DNA of 57,402 nucleotides. Origin: Cyclobacteriaceae bacterium. GTDB lineage: Bacteria; Bacteroidota; Bacteroidia; Cytophagales; Cyclobacteriaceae. The number at the start of each line of letters is the position of its first letter. Position 1 is the first letter of the stretch. The notes under the pieces were generated by a model. The model saw nothing but the letters and a program-made list of their open reading frames with translations, was not told the DNA's origin and did no database searches. This document shows, piece after piece, positions 19,011-28,453 of the stretch. The position numbers and the translations under genes were made by a program. The DNA is taken from contig JAGQYI010000053.1 in the NCBI GenBank assembly GCA_020436165.1, positions 1 to 57,402 of the forward strand, written 5' to 3'.

Positions 19011-19730
19011 ATGCTGAAAAACAACGCACGTATTTTACTCATGTTCCTTTCATCCATTGTTATTGTTGGACTTATTTCTTCATGCAATAAAACAATTGAG
19101 CCGGATTTATCCGATTTTGGATATGAGTACTTTCCAATAGAAATAGGCCAGTACAGAACGTACTATTCTATGCGTATCGACTATAACCTCGATGGTTCTA
19201 TTGATACCACTCAATATTTGACCAAAGAAATCGTTGAAGATACGGTTGTCTATTCTGATGGCTCCAAAAGATATTTATTAGGTAGGTATAGTGCCAATAT
19301 TGGTTCAGACAACTGGCAAAAGGATTCGCTTTGGACAGCAATGGTAAGTGAGTCAAATGTTGTGATTTCAGAAGGAAATATTGATTTCATCAAGTTGGCT
19401 TTTCCTGTAAAAAGTGCGCTTAAATGGGATGGAAATGCAAGAAACAACAGGACTGAAGAACTGTATGAAATAAGTGACCTGGAGGCACCTTATTCTTATG
19501 ATACGCTGAGTTTTAGCAACACGCTAACGGTTATTCAGGCAGATCTCATCGATCCTGCCAAACTAACCGAGGACGATTATCGTATTGAAGTTTATGCAAA
19601 AGGAGTGGGGCTGGTGCATAAGTTAAAAATGCGGATCAACTATTGCGATCCCACAAAATGTTCTGAAAATGGAACGATTGAAGACGGTGAGGTTTTTGAA
19701 CAAAAGCTAATCGAATTTGGTGAAGAATAA
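19011..19730 (+). CDS. Lipoprotein of unknown function, 239 aa
   Basis: The N-terminus has two basic residues, a hydrophobic core and the lipobox LISSC, so it is an outer or inner membrane lipoprotein. The mature part (YFPIEIGQYRTYYSMRIDYN ...) is beta-rich with a late Cys pair (CDPTKC). No named family recognised. It begins the tight cluster lipoprotein-subtilase-rpe-TonB receptor, overlapping the subtilase frame by 14 nt. A TATATTTG match to the Bacteroidota -7 box lies only 7 bp before the ATG, which would make the leader extremely short if used. Confidence 0.75.
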   Translation: MLKNNARILLMFLSSIVIVGLISSCNKTIEPDLSDFGYEYFPIEIGQYRTYYSMRIDYNLDGSIDTTQYLTKEIVEDTVVYSDGSKRYLLGRYSANIGSDNWQKDSLWTAMVSESNVVISEGNIDFIKLAFPVKSALKWDGNARNNRTEELYEISDLEAPYSYDTLSFSNTLTVIQADLIDPAKLTEDDYRIEVYAKGVGLVHKLKMRINYCDPTKCSENGTIEDGEVFEQKLIEFGEE

Positions 19731-21333
19731 GCTTATAGTGTTGTTTGTTATTGCACTGTTGATATTTCAATCGGCAGCAGGGCAGGACTACTATTATTTT
19801 GTTTCGTTTACGGATAAAGATAATTCCGGCTTTAGTATTAATGAACCAGCTCAATTTCTATCTCAAAGAGCCATTGAAAGAAGACAGAAACAAAATTTAG
19901 CAGTTCAGGATCAGGACTTACCGGTTTCTGCAATGTATGTGGAGAATATAAAAAACAAGGGCATTGAAGTATTTGAGCAATCCAGGTGGTTCAATGGAGT
20001 TATCGTAAAGACAACTCAGGCAGAAGCTGACCAGCTTAAAAATGAGTTATATGTTGAGAGCGTTGAATACATAGCTCCTCAAAACTATGCCGGAAGAATA
20101 AACCGGAAGAATAAGTTTTTACATTTGGATAATGCTCCTTCGGATAGCTTGTTTCAAAATAAAATTTTGGGTGTTGAAGAGATGCATAATGATGGATATT
20201 ATGGTCAAAATAAGTTGGTGGCTGTGCTGGATGGAGGATTTACTGGAGTAAATACTGCTACTCCTTTTGCTCATTTATTTACTAATAATCAAGTGCTGTA
20301 TACCTACGATTTTGTATCCAAAACCAGCAATGTGTATAGCTACTCATCTCATGGTACCAGGGTTTTTTCATCAATGGCAGCTCATAAAGATGGAGTATAT
20401 GAGGGAATTGCCCCTGATGCGGATTATATGTTATTTGTTACCGAAAATGTGTCGTCAGAGTATAGAATCGAAGAGTATTATTGGCTGATTGCCGCTGAAA
20501 GGGCTGATAGTACCGGTGCTGATATAATAACCACTTCGTTAGGGTACAATACTTTTGATGATCCTTTGATGAATTATACAAAAGAAGAACTGAACGGCAC
20601 TACTGCCGTTATAACCAGGGCAGCGAATATTGCCTCAGAAAAAGGAATTGTGGTGGTTTCTTCTTCGGGTAACGAAGCAGATGACCCCTGGGGTACCATT
20701 ACTTTTCCCTCTGATATGATTAACGGGTTATCTGTGGGAAGCATCACTACGAATTACGATCTATCTTATTTTAGCTCGTTCGGGCCAACAGCAGATGGAC
20801 GTATTAAACCAGAGGTTGTAGCAATGGGTTCAGGTACTATTCTAATTGGTAGTACAGGCAGTTTAACTACAAGCAGTGGTACTTCGTTTGCTGCTCCTCA
20901 GGTTGCTGCTTTAGCTGCCGGAGTTTGGCAAGCATATCCGGGGCTCACTTCCCTGGACTTAATAAATGCACTTAAAATGTCAGCTGATAACGCAAGTGAT
21001 CCTAACAATGGATTAGGATATGGTATTCCAAGCTACCAGGCTGTGAAGAATTATTTAAACGCTTCAGAGTCTAATTTAGCTGTTGATGTTTTCCCGAATC
21101 CTGTAGGTAACGGTCAAACGCTAAAGGTTAGAGTTATGGACCCGGAAATGAATAATAAAGTTACATTGAAGTTCTTTGAATCAACCGGCAAACAGTTATC
21201 AGAAAACCTGATTGATGTAAATTGGCGAGAAAATGAAGCAAATATGGTGTTGGATCAACTACCTGTTGGAATTTATTTTTTAAAGGTGTTGTTTGATTCC
21301 GGTTCGGAAGAATTTAGAATTGTAAAATTATGA
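19717..21333 (+). CDS. Secreted subtilisin-like serine protease (S8) with T9SS type A sorting domain
   Basis: The frame starts at TTG 19717 or GTG 19720, inside the preceding gene; either gives a signal peptide ending SAAGQ. The catalytic triad is complete: D172 in AVLDGGF, H212 in SSHGTRV and S390 in SSGTSFAAP, with the oxyanion Asn in SSSGNE. An inhibitor-like propeptide is likely at about 25-125. Residues about 455-538 (VDVFPNPVGN ... GIYFLKVLF) form the T9SS sorting domain, so the enzyme is delivered to the cell surface or medium. It overlaps the upstream lipoprotein gene by 14 nt and rpe by 4 nt, indicating one transcript. Confidence 0.93.
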   Translation: MVKNKLIVLFVIALLIFQSAAGQDYYYFVSFTDKDNSGFSINEPAQFLSQRAIERRQKQNLAVQDQDLPVSAMYVENIKNKGIEVFEQSRWFNGVIVKTTQAEADQLKNELYVESVEYIAPQNYAGRINRKNKFLHLDNAPSDSLFQNKILGVEEMHNDGYYGQNKLVAVLDGGFTGVNTATPFAHLFTNNQVLYTYDFVSKTSNVYSYSSHGTRVFSSMAAHKDGVYEGIAPDADYMLFVTENVSSEYRIEEYYWLIAAERADSTGADIITTSLGYNTFDDPLMNYTKEELNGTTAVITRAANIASEKGIVVVSSSGNEADDPWGTITFPSDMINGLSVGSITTNYDLSYFSSFGPTADGRIKPEVVAMGSGTILIGSTGSLTTSSGTSFAAPQVAALAAGVWQAYPGLTSLDLINALKMSADNASDPNNGLGYGIPSYQAVKNYLNASESNLAVDVFPNPVGNGQTLKVRVMDPEMNNKVTLKFFESTGKQLSENLIDVNWRENEANMVLDQLPVGIYFLKVLFDSGSEEFRIVKL

Positions 21334-21986
21334 ATGTAAAACCCATTATTGCTCCCTCGATTCTAGCAGCGGATTTCGCCAATTTACAAACGGAAGTTGA
21401 ACTCATTAACAGCAGTGAAGCCGATTGGATTCACATTGACGTAATGGACGGTGAGTTTGTACCCAACATTTCGTTTGGCATACCAGTATGCAATGCAATT
21501 AATAAACACTCAAAAAAGCCCTTGGATGTCCACTTAATGATCGTTAAACCTGAGCGGTATGTGGAGGAGTTTGCAAAATATGGTGCTGAGATCATAACCG
21601 TTCACGCAGAGGCATGCCCTCATTTGCATCGAAATATTCAGCAAATTAAAGCGTTAGGATGTAAAGTTGGTGTTTCGCTAAATCCGCATACGCCCGTAGA
21701 TGTATTAAAGCATTTAATAAAGGATATTGATTTGGTTTTGATAATGTCGGTAAATCCGGGTTTCGGAGGGCAAAAATTTATTGAAGCTACCTATCAAAAG
21801 ATAAAGGAGATGAAGGCGCTTATTGACAAGGAAGGGGCAGATACTATTATTGAAGTTGACGGTGGAGTTACATCCGAGAATGCGCGTCAATTAATTGAGG
21901 CCGGAGCTACTGCATTGGTGGCCGGTAGTTTTATCTTCAAATCAAAAGATCCCTTGCAAACAATTGCTGATCTTAAAAATTCCTGA
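21330..21986 (+). CDS. rpe: Ribulose-phosphate 3-epimerase
   Basis: A TIM-barrel enzyme of the pentose phosphate pathway, interconverting D-ribulose 5-phosphate and D-xylulose 5-phosphate in the cytoplasm. The diagnostic segments are present: IAPSILAADF near the start, HIDVMDGEFVPN, DVHLMI, LIMSVNPGFGGQKFI and EVDGGV near the end. The 218-aa length is standard. It overlaps the subtilase by 4 nt and the TonB receptor by 1 nt (TGATG), an unusual setting for this housekeeping gene. Confidence 0.97.
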   Translation: MNVKPIIAPSILAADFANLQTEVELINSSEADWIHIDVMDGEFVPNISFGIPVCNAINKHSKKPLDVHLMIVKPERYVEEFAKYGAEIITVHAEACPHLHRNIQQIKALGCKVGVSLNPHTPVDVLKHLIKDIDLVLIMSVNPGFGGQKFIEATYQKIKEMKALIDKEGADTIIEVDGGVTSENARQLIEAGATALVAGSFIFKSKDPLQTIADLKNS

Positions 21987-24322
21987 TGCCTCGAAAAGCG
22001 CTAACTATTGTTATATTTTTATTTTTCTCGCTGGCTTTAAAAGCACAGTTTATAGTTACCGGACGAGTTACTGATAGTCTTGGCATTGCTCTTCAAGGGG
22101 TTTCGGTTAAAGTAGTAAAGTCTGCGATTGGAACAAGTACCGATGCAGAAGGTAGGTTCTCATTTGGTGTCAAACAAAATGGAGACTATACACTTGAATT
22201 CTCTCACATCGGATACATTACAATTCGTAAAGAGATTGTAGTAAACGGTGAAGCACTTTCCGTTGATATTTCCCTTGCCCCTTCCGTTAAGGTTTTGGAA
22301 GGTGTTTCTATTGAAACGGAAGCAGAAGGCAATGCTGTGAGTTCAGTAACCATTAAGTCTACCACAATTGAAAATGTTTCTGCACCGTTTAACGATATTT
22401 CGAATATCCTTTCAACACTTCCATCTGTTGTGAGCAACAATGAACTGTCTTCTTCTTATTCTGTTCGAGGTGGCAACTATGACGAGAACCTGGTTCGGGT
22501 GAACGGATTTCCTGTATACAGGCCTTTTCTTGTGCGTGCTGGCCAGCAGGAAGGGCTAAGTTTTATCAACAACGATCTGGTGCGTTCTGTTGAGTTTTCT
22601 GCAGGAGGTTGGGATGCACAGTACGGAGGTAAAATGTCATCGTTGCTATTGGCCGATTATAAAAAAGCAACCGGGTGGCATGGTGGTGCTTCAATAAGTT
22701 TTTTGGGAGGTAGTGCCTACTTTGAAGGGAAGCTAAAGGATGCTTCCTTCTTAATTGGCGCGAGGCACAAGCGCTCCAGGTACCTGCTGAACTCATTGGA
22801 TATCGATGGTCAGTACGATCCCCGATTTACCGATGTTCAAAATTATTGGAATGTGCCTGTTTCTGATAAATTAACTTTGGAGGCACTTCTTTCTTATGCT
22901 TCAAATAACTACCAGGTTACACCAGAAAACGGGCAGATAACCTTTGGTACATTTAATCAGGAATTACGCTTTGAGGTAGCTTTTGAGGGCCAGGAAGAAA
23001 TGTTATACAATACCATGCAGGGTGCGGTAAAAGCAAATTATGAGATCAATGACAGGGTTGGCTTTAACGTGCTTACTTCAGTAATGAAAACCTATGAAAA
23101 TGAAAATGGCGATGTGGAAGGTGGTTACAGGCTATGTGATGTAGATAAGAACCTTGGCTCCAGCACCTTTAACGAATGCGCTCAAATCCGAGGTATTGGA
23201 ACTTTGTATAGGTATGCACGCAATAATCTTGATGCGCAGATAATTGACCTGGAATCAAATGGTTGGTTCACAATTAATTCTCATAATAAGCTCTTGTATG
23301 GTGTTAGGTTGAGTAATAGGAATATTTACTGGAAAATAAGTGAATACAGTTTTACAGATTCGGTTGGGTACGTGCAAATTACTTCAGCACAAGCTTCTAA
23401 TAATAATGTAGAGGCTAATGAATTAAATGCTTATGCCCAGCACCAGTACAAAGCAGCTCAATTTGGAATAACATATGGTGTTTACGGCTCTCGTAATTCT
23501 TTAAATGGCAATTGGGTTTTTAGTCCCAGACTTTTAATGGACTACACTCCATCCCGTAATCCTGATTGGGTGTTCAAGCTGGGTACGGGTTTGTATCGCC
23601 AGCAACCATTTTACAGAGAATTGTTGCTGGAAAATGGACAAATTACTGATAATCCAAGAACCCAATCTTCATGGCATATTGTGGGTAGTTCAGAATACAA
23701 CTTAACATGGTGGGGGCGAGAGTTTAGTTTGCAAATGGAAGCTTACTACAAAGCACTTTGGGATCTGATACCCTATCAGTTTGAAAATGTCCGTGTTCAG
23801 TATTATCCTAACCACACTGCCAAAGGCTATGCTGCCGGTTTTGAAGCTCGTTTAGCTGGTGAGTTTATCGAGGGAACTGAAAGTTGGTTTAGTATGGGTA
23901 TACTTTCAACACAGGAACAGATTGATGGAGTGGATAGTGAAATGGTGCGAAGACCAACTGACCAACGTTTTAAGCTGGGCTTTGTTTTTGAAGACCATAT
24001 TCCTAATGACCCTTCGCTACGAGTTAATTTGAGCTTACAGTACGGCAGTGGTTTGCCCATTGGTCCTCCGGGCGATCTTACCCAACGTAATCTATTTACA
24101 GGAGACAGCTATACCAGGGTAGATATAACCTTTTCAAAGGTATTTGCCATGAAAGCACCTAACTGGGATAATATCAGAATTGGGATAGGTATTTACAATC
24201 TTTTAGGCTCAAAGAATGCGGTTACCTATACCTGGATAGAGGATTTTGGAGGCAATAGTTTTGCAGTGCCAAATAATCTTACGGGAAGATTATTTAATCT
24301 GGTTGTATCCACAAGGTTTTAG
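21986..24322 (+). CDS. TonB-dependent outer membrane receptor with carboxypeptidase-like N-domain
   Basis: A signal peptide (about 1-20, ending LKAQ) is followed by a carboxypeptidase-regulatory-like fold (about 23-105, VTGRVTDSLGIALQGVSVKV), a plug domain (about 118-235, with SVRGGNYDENLVRVNG) and a C-terminal beta-barrel of about 540 residues ending in an aromatic residue (Phe). The total of 778 aa is shorter than SusC proteins and no SusD partner is adjacent, so it is not a SusCD transporter. Ligand unknown. It is last in the run that starts with the lipoprotein at 19011. Confidence 0.93.
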   Translation: MPRKALTIVIFLFFSLALKAQFIVTGRVTDSLGIALQGVSVKVVKSAIGTSTDAEGRFSFGVKQNGDYTLEFSHIGYITIRKEIVVNGEALSVDISLAPSVKVLEGVSIETEAEGNAVSSVTIKSTTIENVSAPFNDISNILSTLPSVVSNNELSSSYSVRGGNYDENLVRVNGFPVYRPFLVRAGQQEGLSFINNDLVRSVEFSAGGWDAQYGGKMSSLLLADYKKATGWHGGASISFLGGSAYFEGKLKDASFLIGARHKRSRYLLNSLDIDGQYDPRFTDVQNYWNVPVSDKLTLEALLSYASNNYQVTPENGQITFGTFNQELRFEVAFEGQEEMLYNTMQGAVKANYEINDRVGFNVLTSVMKTYENENGDVEGGYRLCDVDKNLGSSTFNECAQIRGIGTLYRYARNNLDAQIIDLESNGWFTINSHNKLLYGVRLSNRNIYWKISEYSFTDSVGYVQITSAQASNNNVEANELNAYAQHQYKAAQFGITYGVYGSRNSLNGNWVFSPRLLMDYTPSRNPDWVFKLGTGLYRQQPFYRELLLENGQITDNPRTQSSWHIVGSSEYNLTWWGREFSLQMEAYYKALWDLIPYQFENVRVQYYPNHTAKGYAAGFEARLAGEFIEGTESWFSMGILSTQEQIDGVDSEMVRRPTDQRFKLGFVFEDHIPNDPSLRVNLSLQYGSGLPIGPPGDLTQRNLFTGDSYTRVDITFSKVFAMKAPNWDNIRIGIGIYNLLGSKNAVTYTWIEDFGGNSFAVPNNLTGRLFNLVVSTRF

Positions 24323-24452
24323 GACTAAAATCTCTCTTTATTTTTTCAGCGTTGGCTTTGCAATGTTCTTTGGCTAAATTAGTTGCTTTATAAATGAGTC
24401 AGATCGTATCTCTTTAAAGAGGTACCAGAAATGCCTACCAGCTAACTAACAA

Positions 24453-26060
24453 ATGAAAAAGCCTTTACTTTACCTCTCCTTTTTGATAGCACTTGTTTCT
24501 TGTAACAAGAAAACACAAGAACAAAAGTCCGAAAATCAGCGACCTAACATAATATTCATTATGTCGGATGACCATGCCTATCAGGCAATAAGTGCGTATG
24601 GTTCCAATCTTATTCAAACACCAAATATCGATCGATTGGCAGATGAAGGTATGCGTTTTGATCATGCCTATGTTACCAATTCTATTTGTGCACCAAGTCG
24701 TGCTGTAATTTTAACAGGTAAATTCAGTCACTTAAACAGCGTAACCGATAACATAGACAAATTCGATTCTTCGCAAGTTACTTTTACTAAGTTGCTTCAA
24801 AGAAGTGGGTATCAATCTGCCATCGTTGGAAAATGGCATTTGAAATCAGCCCCGGTTGGCTTCGACTACTGGAAGGTACTTCCTGATCAGGGAGATTACT
24901 ACCAGCCGGAATTTAGAACACCCAATGGAATTGTGAAGGAGCAAGGTTATGTAACGGACATAATTACTAATGAAGCAATTTCGTATCTTGATTCCATTCG
25001 GGATAAATCAAAACCTTTTGTTTTATTGTATCAACATAAAGCTCCACACAGAGAATGGTGGCCTGCTATGGAGGATTTACGAGCTTTTAAAGACCATAAA
25101 ATACCAGAACCTGCCACATTGTTTGACGATTATAAAAACAGGGGAACGGCTGCCAAAGAAGCAGAGATGTTGATTTCTGAAAATATGGGATTGACCAGTG
25201 ACAATAAGATTGATGTGGATATTGCCAAAAAGCATGGATTTGTCAGCTTTTTGGATTGGTACGATCGTGTTCATGTTAAACAATACAACCGATTGACGGA
25301 AGAAGAGAAGAAGAAGTGGGATGAGGTGTATGGTCCAATCAACGAGGATTTTGATAAGAATACTCCCCAGGGCAAGGAATTGACCCGATGGAAGTACCAG
25401 CGCTATATGCAGGATTATTTGGGAAGCATTAAAAGTGTGGACAGAAACGTAGGCAGGTTGCTTGACTATCTTGATAAAAGTGGCCTTTCCGAAAATACGA
25501 TAGTCGTTTATACCTCAGACCAGGGCTTTTATTTGGGTGAACATGGCTGGTTTGATAAGCGCTTTATGTACGAAGAATCGTTTAGAACCCCCTTGATAAT
25601 TCGATGGCCGGGCAAAATTGCACCACACCAAGTAAATGAAGACCTGGTGCAAAATCTCGATTTTGCTCCAACATTTTTAAGTGCAGCCGGAGTTGAAGTT
25701 CCTAAGGAAATGCAAGGAAACAGTATGCTGCCTTTGTTTAGTGGAGATGACCAAGGTTGGCGAGATGCTATTTATTACCACTACTATGAATACCCGGGTA
25801 TTCATGCTGTAAAAAGACATTATGGGGTGCGAACAGATCGTTACAAATTGATTCATTTTTATTACGATGTGGATGAATGGGAATTATACGATTTGGAAAA
25901 GGACCCGCATGAAATGAACAACGTGTACGATGATCCGGATTATGTAGATATTCGATCACAATTACACCAACGGCTTAATGAGCTGAGAGCACAGTACGGA
26001 GATTCTGATGAGTTGACACAAAAAATGCTACAAGAGGACTTAGATCAAATGAAAAAATGA
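24453..26060 (+). CDS. Sulfatase lipoprotein (type I, formylglycine-dependent)
   Basis: A lipoprotein signal ends at LVSC (Cys17). The sulfatase fold is clear: metal ligands D39-D40 in FIMSDDH, the maturation motif CAPSR at 79-83 where C79 would become formylglycine, KWHLKS, and the later TSDQGFYLGEHGW with further metal ligands. Cys-type sulfatases need an FGE or anSME maturase, which is not in the window. It precedes genes for galactan breakdown, so a sulfated galactan is a reasonable but unproven substrate. Length (535 aa) is normal. Confidence 0.92.
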   Translation: MKKPLLYLSFLIALVSCNKKTQEQKSENQRPNIIFIMSDDHAYQAISAYGSNLIQTPNIDRLADEGMRFDHAYVTNSICAPSRAVILTGKFSHLNSVTDNIDKFDSSQVTFTKLLQRSGYQSAIVGKWHLKSAPVGFDYWKVLPDQGDYYQPEFRTPNGIVKEQGYVTDIITNEAISYLDSIRDKSKPFVLLYQHKAPHREWWPAMEDLRAFKDHKIPEPATLFDDYKNRGTAAKEAEMLISENMGLTSDNKIDVDIAKKHGFVSFLDWYDRVHVKQYNRLTEEEKKKWDEVYGPINEDFDKNTPQGKELTRWKYQRYMQDYLGSIKSVDRNVGRLLDYLDKSGLSENTIVVYTSDQGFYLGEHGWFDKRFMYEESFRTPLIIRWPGKIAPHQVNEDLVQNLDFAPTFLSAAGVEVPKEMQGNSMLPLFSGDDQGWRDAIYYHYYEYPGIHAVKRHYGVRTDRYKLIHFYYDVDEWELYDLEKDPHEMNNVYDDPDYVDIRSQLHQRLNELRAQYGDSDELTQKMLQEDLDQMKK

Positions 26061-26128
26061 TTTGTGTTGATAATCTATTTCTCACAATATTTGCATTTCG
26101 TTTTTTTGACCTAGAGTAAAGTTTTTTA

Positions 26129-27199
26129 ATGAAGATGGTATCGTCTGGTTTAAGTGTCTCCAGATTTGGAGAAATTGAAGGCAAAGAGGTTCAGCTCTAT
26201 ACCATAAATTTCCCGGGCAAGTTAGAGGCTTCTGTAACCAATTATGGTGGCATATTGGTATCCCTGAAAGTGCCGGATAGAACAGGTAAGCTGGAAGATA
26301 TCGTTTTAGGGTATGACAACCTGGAAGGATATTTGAAAGAAACACCGTATTACGGGGCTATTATTGGTCGGTTTGCCAATCGTATTGCCAACGGCTCATT
26401 TACTTTAGAAGGGAAAAAATACAGGTTGGCTGTAAATAGTGGAAAGAACCATATTCATGGTGGTATCATTGGGTTTGATAAAGTTGCCTGGAAGGTAATC
26501 GATACAATTGAAAATAAGCACAGAATTCAAATAGTTATGGAATATGTGAGCCATGACGGTGAGGAGGGGTATCCGGGAACTTTAAAAACCACTGTAACCT
26601 ATACATTTACAAAAACGGAATTTCAAATTGATTACAGATCAACCACAGATAAAACTACTATCATAAACCTTACCCATCACAGCTATTTTAATCTTTCCGG
26701 GCATTTTAATAACACTATTTTAGACCACGAATTATCAATTAATGCCAACAAGTTTCTTCCGTTAAATAAAACACAAATTCCTACCGGGAAATTTGAGCGT
26801 GTCGAATCCACTCCATTTGATTTCAGGGTTGCTAAAGCGATCGGACAAGATATTGAAATGGAAAATCAACAATTGAAATTTGGTAGTGGATATGACCATT
26901 GTTGGGTTTTTGATGAGGACAGGGATGTAAAGGATATTGTAGCTTCTCTATGTCACCCGCAAAGTGGAAGGTCAATGGAAGTTTATACAACTGAACCTGG
27001 TGTTCAGCTTTATACAGGTAATTTTTTAGATAATTCTATACCCGGTAAAAAGGGTATTTTCTATCATAAGCGTTCAGCTCTTTGTCTGGAAACACAGCAT
27101 TTTCCTGATAGTCCAAATCATTCAAGTTTTCCGAGTGTTGTGCTTAAGCCGGGAAAAGTCTTTGAATCAAATACTGTTTACAGGTTTTCGATAAAATAA
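26129..27199 (+). CDS. galM: Aldose 1-epimerase (galactose mutarotase)
   Basis: Interconverts alpha and beta anomers of D-galactose so that galactokinase can use the sugar. Conserved blocks include NYGGILVSL, FANRIANGSF, NHIHGGIIGFDK with a catalytic-site His, LTHHSYFNLSG with the catalytic His, and CLETQHFPDSPN with the catalytic Glu. There is no signal peptide, so it acts in the cytoplasm. It lies 68 bp after the sulfatase and upstream of the GH53 and GH2 genes, consistent with galactan-derived galactose feeding galK at 33366. Confidence 0.95.
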   Translation: MKMVSSGLSVSRFGEIEGKEVQLYTINFPGKLEASVTNYGGILVSLKVPDRTGKLEDIVLGYDNLEGYLKETPYYGAIIGRFANRIANGSFTLEGKKYRLAVNSGKNHIHGGIIGFDKVAWKVIDTIENKHRIQIVMEYVSHDGEEGYPGTLKTTVTYTFTKTEFQIDYRSTTDKTTIINLTHHSYFNLSGHFNNTILDHELSINANKFLPLNKTQIPTGKFERVESTPFDFRVAKAIGQDIEMENQQLKFGSGYDHCWVFDEDRDVKDIVASLCHPQSGRSMEVYTTEPGVQLYTGNFLDNSIPGKKGIFYHKRSALCLETQHFPDSPNHSSFPSVVLKPGKVFESNTVYRFSIK

Positions 27200-27253
27200 A
27201 TAATGTTCATATTCGGTTATTTAGTGATAATAGAGAATTCTTTTGTATTTTTA

Positions 27254-27274
27254 TAAACGTAAAAAGTACATTTA
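27254..27274. promoter_or_regulatory. Palindromic operator upstream of the GH53 gene
   Basis: TAAACGT, a 7-bp spacer, then ACATTTA: an inverted repeat with 6 of 7 matching positions, flanked by one further A/T pair. It starts 69 bp before the GH53 ATG. The same half-site and spacing recur, as a perfect palindrome, at 31648-31668 between the NUDIX regulator and the symporter. Shared sequence and spacing within one functional locus point to a common regulator, probably the NUDIX protein. Confidence 0.6.
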
Positions 27275-27322
27275 TTAATTACTCTAATAGATGTACATTA
27301 TTATAATTTTAAAAATGGATGT

Positions 27323-28447
27323 ATGAAGGTTGTATCATTATTAGTAGGGTTTGTTATTGTGATTTCTTGTGCTAACAAAGCAACTGTTGAACCAGAAAAT
27401 GATCCTAAGAAATTGACCTACTATGGAGCCGATCTATCCTACGTTAATGAAATGGAAGACTGTGGTGCCACCTACAAAGATGCCAGTGGTACTGTTAAAG
27501 ACCCGTATCAGATTTTTAGTGAAGCAGGCACGAATTTGGTTCGCCTAAGGCTGTGGCATAACCCAACCTGGACCAATTATTCAAATTATGAGGATGTAAA
27601 AAAATCTATTGTGCGTGCGAAAGGGCAAGGAATGAAGGTGTTATTAGATTTTCATTTGTCTGACGATTGGGCTGATCCCGGTAAGCAGGAAATACCTGCT
27701 GCATGGCTTAATGTGATAGATGACAAAGAAGTGCTGGGGGATTCCCTGTACAACTATGTGCATAAAACACTTAAAGATTTATCCGATTCTGATTTACTGC
27801 CAGATATTGTTCAGGTCGGAAATGAAATAAATCCGATGATTTTGCAACATGGAGACTTGAAATGGCCAATTGACTGGTCGCGCAACTCGTACTTGTTAAA
27901 TAAGGGAATTAAAGCAGTGAGAGATATTTCTACTGAAACAGGTGTAGAGGTTGAGGTCATGCTTCACATCGCTCAACCGGAAAATGGACTTTGGTGGTTC
28001 GATCAGGCAACAAAAAACGGTGTTACGGATTTTGACTGGATCGGGCTTTCCTATTATCCAGTGTGGTCGGAATATACGCTTGAAACTATTTCTACTCCTT
28101 TAAGTACATTGGTTAATACATATAAAAAACGATTAATGATCGTTGAAACCGCCTATCCATTTACCTTAACAAATGCAGATGATGCTGATAATATTTTAGG
28201 TTCAGACGCTTTGCTAGATGGTTACCCGGCTACACAGCAGGGTCAGTTAGACTACCTGACCACTTTAGGAAAAATAGTTTATGCCGTAGGTGGTGAAGGT
28301 GTAGTTTACTGGGAACCCGCATGGGTATCAACCGGTTGTAGTACACGTTGGGGTACAGGTTCGCATTGGGACAATGCCACTCTTTTTGATAATGAGGATA
28401 AAGCAACCCTAGGAATGCAATTTTACAATACCTCTATTTCAAACTAA
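27323..28447 (+). CDS. GH53 arabinogalactan endo-beta-1,4-galactanase lipoprotein
   Basis: Cleaves internal beta-1,4-galactosyl bonds of galactan, for example RG-I side chains. A lipoprotein signal ends at VISC (Cys16), placing it at the cell envelope. The GH53 hallmarks are visible: YYGADLSYVNEME, NLVRLRLWHNP, DFHLSDDWADPGKQ, the acid/base E168 in VGNEINP, the nucleophile E275 in MIVETAYPF, and GVVYWEPAW. Length (374 aa) fits a bare catalytic domain without carbohydrate-binding modules. The beta-galactosidase gene follows 6 bp later, so both are co-transcribed. A palindromic operator precedes it. Confidence 0.95.
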   Translation: MKVVSLLVGFVIVISCANKATVEPENDPKKLTYYGADLSYVNEMEDCGATYKDASGTVKDPYQIFSEAGTNLVRLRLWHNPTWTNYSNYEDVKKSIVRAKGQGMKVLLDFHLSDDWADPGKQEIPAAWLNVIDDKEVLGDSLYNYVHKTLKDLSDSDLLPDIVQVGNEINPMILQHGDLKWPIDWSRNSYLLNKGIKAVRDISTETGVEVEVMLHIAQPENGLWWFDQATKNGVTDFDWIGLSYYPVWSEYTLETISTPLSTLVNTYKKRLMIVETAYPFTLTNADDADNILGSDALLDGYPATQQGQLDYLTTLGKIVYAVGGEGVVYWEPAWVSTGCSTRWGTGSHWDNATLFDNEDKATLGMQFYNTSISN

Positions 28448-28453
28448 CAGAAC

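Noticed and set aside
21986-24322. SusC-type transporter
   Set aside because: Too short for SusC, no SusD-like lipoprotein next to it; the upstream lipoprotein at 19011 shows no SusD features.
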